Shown here: positions 1 to 8,966 of the stretch, piece by piece
Numbering within the stretch: the stretch's first letter is position 1
How the letters are laid out: the number at the start of each line of letters is the position of its first letter
Source: Procambarus clarkii
Taxonomy: Eukaryota > Arthropoda > Malacostraca > Decapoda > Cambaridae
NCBI RefSeq assembly: GCF_040958095.1
Contig: NC_091173.1
Coordinates: forward strand, 20,015,082-20,079,081
Reading direction: 5' to 3'
Length of the DNA stretch: 64,000 nt
Translations under genes and position numbers: made by a program
Notes under the pieces: model-generated
The model's input: the letters and a program-made list of their open reading frames with translations, nothing else
What the model was told of the DNA's origin: nothing
Databases searched by the model: none

Positions 1-1202
1 TCTTTGATTACATCTTGTCCAGAAACTCCCTGGCCCTGAAAGTAGAGGGGCCTTATGAATAACACAAGATAAACACATGAAAATTTATTATTGACATACC
101 TATACTGTACCATCAAAGTCACATTTCCTTTCATAGAATATATATATATATATATTATTTTGTTGTTAGCCAGAAAAACTGGAACATTATTCTTAACACA
201 CATTGTAAACTCAGTATCACTTGGTAGGACAGCGAATTTACAAAAAATTATAACAATAAAAATTAAGATACTGTATTTACAAAAAAGGAATTTATGAATT
301 GCATTTGAAATAGAAAAGATTACAACAGAGTAACCTTTAACATGAGGGGGACTGAAAAAAAGTACATATAGACTGGCATATCTCAGATATGAACAGGATG
401 GTGTTCAGCACATTAGGTAAAGAGGGTACTGTTATGAATAAAGGCAGTACAATGAGTTCATGGAGTATGTGTGTGGAAGCATAATGAATACAAGCTGATG
501 CCATGAGCTGAGTGAATATAATGATCATGGGATGGCAGTTGTGTCTTTAGTGGAGGATGTGAAGGAGGGTGGTGGAGGAGTCTATGAAAGTGGTTGGTGG
601 TGGTGGTGGTGGTGGTTGAGGAGGAAGGTGGTGCCCACCTGTCACTAACCACAAGGTAGTTTAAGCTAGTTCTTTATGACCTACCTACCTACCTTTTCTC
701 TACCTAGCATGTTTTTTCCATCTATATTTTATTTCTGCATTCTATCAACCTTTAGCCATTAGTCAACAACCCTCCCAGTCTTTCATTACCAATTAGTTAA
801 CATTATCGCGCTCCCCACGAGAGCGCCGCAGACTTTGATGTCATGGGGCCAATGGTGCGGGCGAGCGTGCGGCAACGCCTAAATGTGTTTCAGTTTTCTC
901 ACCTTAATTCTTGTGCTACATCGTTTGTTTTGGTATCATTGTGTTCGCAATTAAATTCCCTGCAGATGTATATGCATATAATGTCCAAAAGCCTGGCGAG
1001 ACTCCCCACAGCAAAGCCTAAAGCCTAAAAATATGTAAGGGCCTGGGAAGCAGGCTTACATATTTTTTCCTCAAGGAGTGAGAAGAATGGAGGCTGTTAG
1101 GGTAGTATGACATGGAGACTTTTTCTATCATGGCCAAGTTGTCAAAGAAAGTTTCTGCTGGATATGACACACTTAACAACAAATTACACAAGATTTCCTT
1201 AC
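1..1202. other. Left edge: intron or 3' region of the ZAD-like gene, no secure exon
   Basis: No exon with both good splice sites and a clear domain is visible. A (GGT)n run at 592-616 would read as poly-Thr or poly-His on the minus strand. A candidate acceptor at about 640-650 would open a short His-rich C-terminus, which I do not trust. A short inverted repeat lies at 1027-1067. Confidence 0.4.
1027..1067. repeat. Short hairpin-forming inverted repeat
   Basis: AAAAATATGTAAG at 1027-1039 is repeated inverted as CTTACATATTTTT at 1054-1066, around a loop of about 14 bases. It lies inside the presumed last intron or 3' region of the ZAD-like gene. It could be a small dispersed element; no function is evident. 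Confidence 0.6.
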
Positions 1203-3819
1203 CTCGGCATCATTATCACTACAGATATCATGTCCATCTGCAGGTTGTGGTGTTGCTCTTCCCCTCCCACGACCACGCCCCCTACCTCGACCAATGTCAT
1301 CTGATCGTCCTTTCCATCCTCTTCCTCTTCCTCGTTTTCGGGCAGTTGTTTGTGACATTTGAATACAGCGAAGGCATCGTGGCTTCAGCATCTGTATTGA
1401 AAAATATTTAAAGTTATTACAGTTTCCATGGCAATGAAATATTGTAGAGTGGAAAAGGCTATTAAAAACAACCTAATCTGAGAATGTACAACTTGATTAG
1501 ATTATACAATACAAAGCATAGGGATGTATTATATAATACAGGGATGTATTATACTTTAAATAATATTGAATTTCATTATTACTGGGTGGAAGTAGACACT
1601 GAAGATGAAAATCCCTGAAAACTGAATCTCACATATGCTAGAAGAATGTTAGAAACCTTAAGTCAAGTATTGTAATTAAAAATAATGGGAAGAGGTGCCC
1701 AGTGCCGACAATACAGATAGAACACCAAACTCGTATGAGACACATCTAGACAGTACTGTACTGTATAAGGCTAACAAGCAAGAAATGCAGTACTTATCAT
1801 AAGAAATAGTGCATGCACATTTGAATCCTTTTTCTTCAGAAGACAATACAATACCTTGTCTGTTCTAGGATATTTTAGCTTAAGTCTCTGAATGGTTTCC
1901 AAAAATTTAGTGCGGACATCAGTCTTGGACTCTGTTAGTGTCTGCTGCAGCTCATCTATGATATCAAGCAAATGATAACATGCCTTGCACACAACCTAAC
2001 AGAAAAAAAGTAATATGAACATTTTACATATAATACACATATCCCACTTGTTATACCTGTATTTGACATTCGCATAAGAAAAGAACTATGAACCCACGTT
2101 AAAAATATATATATATATATATATACAGTACATATATACATTACAGAATGTACATATATGTGTGTGTGTGCTCGCGGTATATATACAGGTATATCATTTA
2201 TAATACTGTACCTGACTTTTAATAATCAGTTGTAAATCATTTATTGGTGAAATTCAAAAATGGTTAAACCATAAAATACACACATGAAGAACCAAATCTT
2301 AATGCCAGTACAGTCTACAACTGAATTATGAAAATTCTGTCAAGACCTCATAGCAAATCTGACCTGCGAGTGGAGTCTGCCGTCCTCTAGTTTATATCCG
2401 AGGACATCAGTAAGTAGCACCAGGAGTGGAGCATGCGAATGATTCATGGAGGCTTTGATCGACTCAAAATTTTTGTCAGACACAGGGTTACAGCATACAA
2501 AACACAGCCGGTTTCTTTCAATTTCTTCATGATGTGAACCTTCGCCCTGCAGACAAATAGTACAAGTTACTACAAATATCTTGCTGGTAAACTATATGGC
2601 GAGGGGTTTTTGTTAGGAGCTTAGATGACAAACTCAAGATATATTTTAATAACAACAATGAGGGAATATTAATTATAAGGATTACAACAAAGGAAAACAA
2701 CAGCAAGAGCTTTTTCATACTATCTGCACTATGGGAAATTTATACTTATTTACACTAAGAATATAAAAAATATCCAAGAAAGTTTTAAGAAGTCCAGTGG
2801 TGTTGTGCACTGAACAACTATGGCACCACTGACACATCAGGGATGTGCCTACGTGTTTACGTGAGAGTGCCGAGCAAACGGAGGAATATCGAACATGAAC
2901 ACAGCGTTCGAGTTGGGAGCTGTTCGAGTACCGAAGTTCCACTTTACCAGTGGATTTAATAATCATCATCTACCAAGATTAACTATTCTTGAGAGAACAA
3001 ACATTACTGCTGTACTTTATACACATACAAGATCAAGAGTGGAACCATCAAATATTCAGCTTGTGATGCTGAAATACTACACCTCAACATTTTCAATTAT
3101 GACAATCCAAATTACCCCATTACAAATTTGCATTAATTCAATGGGAATTAACAATTTCTAGACAGATATTATAATTCACAATTTATAGGTTATAATATAA
3201 ACCAAATACAGTACAGTATTTAAATTCTACAAGTCATTATCAAATAAAGAACTGTAAAGAACTTAGAAAATATAATAATTCACTATCATATCTCTGTACT
3301 GTGCTTATAGTATTGAATGTATGTCATGGGTGCTCAACTGTGTATTATAATACACCATTAAAAGTAGTATCTCACCCTCTCAAGTTGAATTTTTAGAAAT
3401 TACATAATACTATACTGTACTGTAAATGATTTGTAGATCACTTATGGTAAGTTCTTCGAGTTTGGGCACATCTCAATTTTGTATGCAATGCTGGATTTTC
3501 AAGTCTTGAGGCACGTGCCAGGTGGAGATACAAAGAGCGGGCATTCCTGCCCATCACTAACCTGCCCTAAGAAACACTAGTAGTAGACACCCAACAATAA
3601 GACAAACATGGCATATACCTGATTTTCAATAATGCTTCCAGTCTGCATGAAGGAAGCTGCTGAAGCCCCAAGTGGGCCATCTTCATTGCCATCTGTTGTA
3701 ACAAAGGAACTGCCTGCTGTATTGATCATCCCCTGGGGGTGAGTGGGTGGCGGTGAGAAACCTTCGTACACAACTTCTGGCGAATCATTCGCACTATCAT
3801 CCCACTTCTCTGCCATCTG
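1203..3819 (-). CDS. ZAD-like zinc-binding, Arg/Gly-rich protein gene (5' coding part, 3' end unresolved)
   Basis: Four exons fit on the minus strand, each bounded by AG/GT and all in phase 0: 3819-3619 (ATG at 3816-3814, three bases after the acceptor, so a non-coding 5' exon must lie upstream), 2546-2364, 1995-1855 and 1391-1203. Together they encode 237 residues. Residues 1-66 are acidic and low in complexity. Residues 80-133 carry two Cys pairs, LCFVCC (Cys81/Cys84 or 85) and VCKACY (Cys130/Cys133), separated by a helical stretch. This is the C-x2-C...C-x2-C layout of the ZAD dimerisation domain of arthropod zinc-finger proteins. Residues 185-220 form a basic Arg-Gly tract that looks like an AT-hook or RGG segment. 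ZAD proteins usually continue into C2H2 fingers; none is visible here, so the C-terminus is probably left of the window. A nuclear DNA- or RNA-binding role is inferred. The exon structure is well supported; the family call is moderate. Confidence 0.6.
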
Positions 3820-4321
3820 CTAAAAGTAAATGTAGTAAATAAAATAAACTGGCTTCCTAAATATACTATAATTATAAATACATAACTAGCCTATAAACTT
3901 CATACTGCAGATGACATTATAGCTATAACTGATAATCCTAGGACTCTAGATTGAGATACAGTACTGTATGAAAAAAAAAAATGATGTATGTACCTGTATT
4001 GAAAACATCTCCATACAATACACCAACTGTAACACCTGCAATAAAGAAATGTACAATTTTAAGCCTAGTATTAAACCCAAACTTCAGTTATTTCAATGTT
4101 TCTCATGGTTGCATAGATCTTTGTTTTGTCTCCAATGGTGTGTGGGTGGATAATGTGCTTGTAACTTGGTCAGTCAGGAAATGCACTACAACAATAATTA
4201 TATTCAGTATTCAAATAAGACAGCTCTCTGTGCAACTTTATCAAACAGATCTACAATCCTTAGGATTGGCATGGGGTTAATTACTCTGAAAATTCTCTGA
4301 ATACCCCGAGGTACCCTGAGC

Positions 4322-4400
4322 TTCTGTAATTACCCAAGTATAGTTACAGGATGAGAGCCACGCTCGTGGTGTCCCGTCTTCCCAGTACTCTTTGTCGTTT
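4322..4400 (-). mobile_element. 3'-end fragment of a CR1-like LINE
   Basis: The stretch reading TTACCCAAGTATAGTTACAG followed by a GAGAGCCACGCTCGTGG core matches the 3' ends of the LINE copies at 19.42-19.93 kb (minus) and 57.4-57.5 kb (plus). Only the terminal part remains, a typical 5'-truncated insertion. Confidence 0.6.
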
Positions 4401-4884
4401 AACACTTTGAAATCTGTGTTAAGGATTGGATATTCAAAGATTTGCATAACAATCTGCAGGATACTTTGATAGGGTGAATTAATGTTTAGTACAAGTACTA
4501 CATAATTAAAATATATTATTGTATACTCTACTAAAACAAATCTTTTAACATCTCGTGAAGAACTATTTATTCCTGGAAATCAAAACTGGGAACAATTAGC
4601 CCAGAGCCATTTGAGCCAACCACGTCCAATAGCAACATCATGACTATTGTTGCCATTACCAATTAGTTTAGTGTGCATCACATACTCATCCTGTGAGTAT
4701 GAATTACAGAAGTCTTCATCAGAGCCCGAAATGCTTTACATAATAGTGGGCTGATTAGTTTGGGAAACTCTTGTCCCTACAATTGTACATTACTCTTAAG
4801 TTCTCTGTACACACTATTTTGAATACAAAAATTATTATTATTAAGTAATGGTAATGTCATATCACAGGCATAACAACATTGGGT

Positions 4885-5155
4885 AAAAACCCACACTTAC
4901 GTATTTGTGAATACTTTTTATGTAAAGATTTGCACCAAGTCTTTCGCACTCTCTCAAGTGCTTTATCAAGGCCCGAGTACGTGGTTAGGACAAGACTTAA
5001 ATCTACCCGACTATTGCCCTAGTCTATACCAACGACTAAGGCATTAGTCGCCGAGATGCAAGTCTCGTCCTAACCTTGACAAAGCACTCAGAAGTGTGAA
5101 AGATTTACACAATCTTTACATAAAATTCACAAATACATAAGTGTGGGTTATCGTG
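4885..5155. mobile_element. Foldback (MITE-like) element, about 270 bp
   Basis: The left arm begins ACCCACACTTACGTATTTGTG. The right end is its near reverse complement (CACAAATACATAAGTGTGGGT). The arms stay alignable inward for about 110 bases, through the TTTATGTAAAGATT and AAGTGCTTTATCAAGG blocks. There is no coding capacity. The superfamily is unknown. Confidence 0.7.
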
Positions 5156-5169
5156 TTATTATCATTACT

Positions 5170-5700
5170 TATTTTTTTATGTACAAGAAGGTACGATGGG
5201 ATCTGAACATATACACATTAGTGATTAAGTGGTTTTGCAAGAATATATTTGGGCAGGTCTTTAAGTAAGTAATTATCATATCAAGAGACGGCATCAAGTC
5301 AGGGAGACTATGTAGCACACCTTAAGCTAACCAATAAATGCAAAGAATGTAAACATTTTAATTCACATAATTACTTCAGCAAAAATTTATAAAATAAATT
5401 ATATAAATTATATTGATGAAGTTGTATATCTATATTGTAATATACTGCACAAGTGGATAGTACAAGATGCTGTGAGCACATGGTAGGATACTATAAAGAA
5501 GAAATTAGGTACTTCATTGTTCTACTTTTGTAGAAAGTACTGTATAGGGTGGACAATTTGTTCATTTATTAAGAGAGCAAGTTCCATATACAGTACTGTA
5601 CTGTATTGGGTCCTTTTATTTGCATGACATGTTTGCAAAGATTATTCTGACTCTGGGAATATCAAAGAAACTATTTAGTTCTGGTGTGATACTTTACAAG
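5170..5700 (-). mobile_element. LINE 3'-end fragment (Rex/CR1-like), copy 1
   Basis: This stretch aligns with 6460-7090: both contain the ATGTACAAGAAGGTAC/TATACAAGAAGGTAC tail, the GGGCAGGTC block, an AAATTAGGTACTT block, and GGGTCC-TTTATTTGCATG followed by a 'gactctgggaatatcaaag' block. On the minus strand the better copy reads as the C-terminus of a LINE reverse transcriptase. This copy is degenerate and 5' truncated. Confidence 0.6.
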
Positions 5701-5713
5701 TAGATATTCCTTT

Positions 5714-6003
5714 AGAGAGGTCCCTCGCAACCCCAGGGCCCGCAGAGGTCCCTCGCAACCCCAGGGCCCGCAGAGGTCCCTTGCAACCCCAGGGCCTGCA
5801 GAGGTCCCTCGCAACCCCAGGGCCCGCAGAGGTCCCTCGCAACCCCAGGGCCCGCAGAAGTCCCTCGCAACCCCAGGGCCCGCAGAGGTCCCTCGCAACC
5901 CCAGGGCCAGCAGAGGTCCCTCGCAACCCCAGGGCCCGCAGAGGTCCCTCGCAACCCCAGGGCCCGCAGAGGTCCCTCGCAACCCCAGGGCCCACAGAGG
6001 TCC
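5714..6003. repeat. 28-bp GC-rich minisatellite, about 10 copies
   Basis: The unit is GAGGTCCCTCGCAACCCCAG followed by GGCCCGCA (28 bp), repeated about 10.4 times with only scattered single-base changes. It stands out sharply from the AT-rich surroundings. Because 28 is not a multiple of three and the unit has no stop on the minus strand, all minus frames stay open for about 100 codons. These frames are by-products of the repeat, not genes. It lies between two copies of the same LINE 3' end. Confidence 0.95.
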
Positions 6004-6364
6004 CTCACCCTATTGTGTCAGTAACGAGAGCAGTCAAGTCTACCACCCACAGGGGGGCCCTCACACCACAGGTGTCACCGACCACAGCAGACCCATTAGC
6101 AGGCCAGTACCCCTGGGGCCCCTGCCACAGGCCTCCAGAGGGCCCCTCACAGCACCAGGGACACCCACCTAAGCAAGACACAGGCAGAGCGGTTAGGATA
6201 ACAGCGCTCAAGGCAAAACCTCACACGATCCCTCCCATATTGTTTACAAAGATGGCGGCTCTCTCACACCCGCCAAATTTTAAATACTACTACTAATGAT
6301 TTAATTCGTTTCCTTAGGGAGAGGAAGCTTTTGTATATACATATACTTTAGGTTTGTATCAAGG

Positions 6365-6455
6365 TTACCCCCCAAAGTTGAACTATTGACCCCCTCCCCA
6401 GAATGCAACCCCACAACAATTGCCTAGGTTCCGGGTACCTATTTACTGCTTTCAT
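6365..6455 (-). mobile_element. tRNA-derived SINE body fragment
   Basis: The block from AAGGTTACC through AATGCAACCCCACAACAATT to GGTACCTATTTACTGC matches internal parts of SINEs at about 44.83-45.0 kb and 35.1-35.3 kb, read on the minus strand. The tRNA head is missing. Confidence 0.5.
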
Positions 6456-7090
6456 TTATTTATCAATTAATTTATTTATATACAAGAAGGTACATTGGGT
6501 TTGCATGGTAAACACCATGCTATGTATCCAAATAGCATGGTATTTACAATCTTGTAAAGCCACTAGTACGCGCAGCGTTTTGGGCAGGTCCTTAATCTAA
6601 CATAATTTTAAGTAGGTAAATTCTAGCAGAATTTATAAAATGATAACAGGTACATTGCAAGAAAAAAATATGAGATAGGAGAAATTACTAGGTATATTGA
6701 AGCACATCGGTAGCTCTGATTGATTGCACTGACAGCTTGAGTGGTAATTTAACAGATTAATAGGCACAATACAGCATATTGATAGCACATAAGGAGACAG
6801 CAATGATCACAGTGGTAAAGTTGTTTGGATTAGGTACATAGAGATTGGGTAGTACTAGGTACAGTGCAATTTTAAAGCACAAGGTAGGAAACTATGGAGA
6901 GGAAATTAGGTACTTTTAGTTTTGTTTTTGAATGAGGCAAGAGTTGGACAGTTTTCCAATTCATTAGGAAGCGAGTTCCATAGACTGGGTCCCTTTATTT
7001 GCATGGTGTTTGCACAGATTAAGTTTGACTCTGGGGATATCAAAGACTTATTTCTGGTGTGGTGATAATGGGTCCTATTACATCTGTCCA
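6456..7090 (-). mobile_element. LINE 3'-end fragment (Rex/CR1-like), copy 2
   Basis: On the minus strand, about 7080-6900 reads as a degenerate reverse-transcriptase C-terminus containing MQIKGPSLWNSLPNELENC. This matches the C-terminus of the plus-strand LINE near 39.7 kb ([19 protein letters not shown]). The 3' untranslated end carries a GCGCGTACTAGTGGCTTTAC block and finishes with TACCTTCTTGTATATAAATA. The same terminal block ends several SINEs in this window. Confidence 0.65.
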
Positions 7091-7489
7091 GGGAGAGTTT
7101 CAGAGCAGAGACTAAGACTTGTCAGGGTTCCTTAGTCCTTCCTATCCTACACTACAAACTTGCCAGCGACTTCTCTACAGACTTGCCGCAAAATTCTTCC
7201 CATCTTCCCATTTGCTTTCTTCGAGCTCTAAATGCAACCCGTCCTTAGACCAAGTGGTCGACCCAAAAAGACGCATTCATTAATTTTAACATTCAAACTA
7301 GGAATTCTCAAGATTGATTTATGAAGATTAAGCCACCCAAAAGGTGGCACGGGCATGAATAGCCCGTAAGTGGTGGCCCTTTTGAGCCATTACCAGTATT
7401 AAGAGCTGATAGTGGAGATCTGTGGAGGTGCGGCTGCACCCTGCGTGACGGGAGATGTCTCCTGTCAGGAATTCTCAATAAAGTAATAT

Positions 7490-8525
7490 CGTTATATATT
7501 ACCATACTGTGCATATTTAGGCATTGGTTAGGTGTTTAGGTTTTGTTGCCGATTATTTGTAGTACGTGGGTGAAGTATTTACAGCGCTGTGGTTCAAACA
7601 AAAGTCGTCAGCAAAGCACTTTCTCCGGAAGTCGTGTGTAAACCTTTTTTTTCTTTCGTGAACAGGGGGGTTTGCGGGTGCATGGAATGGACTTTGGACC
7701 TTTGTTTATGAGGACGGGCTGCTAAACGTAATGGTCACCAATTTGGAATAGTCTGACGGAATTCCTATCTACCCCATTTCAAATTCCAGTCAAGAGATTC
7801 GACTTTACCGGTCAGTTTAGGTCAAAACTAGGTCAGTATTTTCCACCCTGGATTGTTCACAAGTAACTTGTGCTTCAGGAATACGGGTATCCCAATGTCG
7901 CGAATGTTTAGTAAACCACATCTAATCTCCCCCACCAAGAGTGAGGTGGATCAATGTAATTCTAATAAAATCTATTTGTCCTATTTGCAACACTGCGAGC
8001 AATTTACACTCCTATCGAAGAGTTACGTGTTCGGTATTATAGGACCTACGAAAAACCTAGCATTTCCAGAAGATGCATTATTTAGACATTGGTCAACATT
8101 AACGCTTTCCAGATCTATTTAATTTGAGCTTTCTTCTTAGCGTTAGACTGCCTTACAGTCCCTGTCGTCCGTTTCACCATTACACTTTTTAAAGGGAAGC
8201 TGAAGAGACTAATTCACTCTTAGTCAAGACAAACTACTTCGTGTTCGAGACAAAAAGATACTGTATATCTAAAATACACAGTTCGAGGTTAATCTGTTAA
8301 CCTCCAAACAAAGACCCAAAAGCGATTCCATGCACCCGCCTAACCCCTGTTTATGAATGAAAACTTTTACACACAACTGATTCGGACACTTCCGGAACAA
8401 ATGCTTCACTGACAAATTTTGTTCGAACTACAAAGTTGTAAAAGCTTCACACGTACTACAAATGCAGATAATCTCCAACGAAACCTAAACACCTAACCTA
8501 TGCATATGTACGCTATTATAACAAG
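7490..8525. mobile_element. Long inverted-repeat element (arms about 230-250 bp)
   Basis: The left arm, from about 7495 to 7740, includes GGTTAGGTGTTTAGGTTTTG, TTGTAGTACGTG, TTCTCCGGAAGTC and GGGTGCATGGAATGG. The same blocks occur as the reverse complement in the opposite order at about 8290-8520 (CCATTCCATGCACCCGC-like, CACTTCCGGAAC, CACGTACTACAA, CCTAAACACCTAACC). About 550 bp of unique sequence lies between them. No transposase frame is visible, so this is probably a non-autonomous foldback DNA transposon. Confidence 0.7.
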
Positions 8526-8966
8526 AAAATTCCAGTTTTGAATGAACAGCATGCAAGAATTTATGAACGAGTCTGGGGTCGACCGCTGGATGTAGTGGAC
8601 TTCACAGAGATCACACTAACGTGATGCATCAAATGAACAAATCCACAAGGTTTCGAGGTTCGAATCTTCGTCGCGGCCCTTGTGGATTTGTTCAAGGGAC
8701 TTTAGTCGAGGACGGGTTGAAATACAAGTGAATAATTGCCTTAACAGCACAGGACCAAAAATAAGTCTTTCGATCTTTAGGAAAATAAGGCTCTAGAATC
8801 TAGTTGCCAAATTCATTTTATTTAAATTGTCCATTATGTAAAATTTCAAAAATTTAAGAACTCATTGAAGTAAAAAAATTAAAAGTTTTTTTTAAACTAA
8901 AAAAGGCAAATTAAAAAAAATAAAAATACAGCAGACCCCTATACAGCAGAGAGGCCCTATTGCAAA

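Larger units (their letters stand above)
3820..8966. other. Intergenic, repeat-rich stretch
   Basis: No coding exon is supported here. The content is listed separately: a LINE 3' fragment near 4.3 kb, a foldback at 4.88-5.15 kb, two LINE 3' copies at 5.17-5.70 and 6.45-7.09 kb, a 28-bp minisatellite between them, and a long-arm inverted repeat at about 7.49-8.52 kb. The untranslated first exon and promoter of the ZAD-like gene should lie in this stretch, but I cannot place them. Confidence 0.5.

Noticed and set aside
6240-6262. AAGATGGCGGCT as a YY1-type core promoter element of the ZAD-like gene
   Set aside because: The match is good but lies on the opposite strand to the gene and next to repeats; no start site support.
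5671-6296. Several overlapping open frames of about 100-170 codons on both strands with repeated GPWGCEGPL- or PQPQGPQRSLAT-like units
   Set aside because: They follow entirely from the 28-bp minisatellite, whose unit lacks stops and shifts frame each copy. No start, splice or promoter support.
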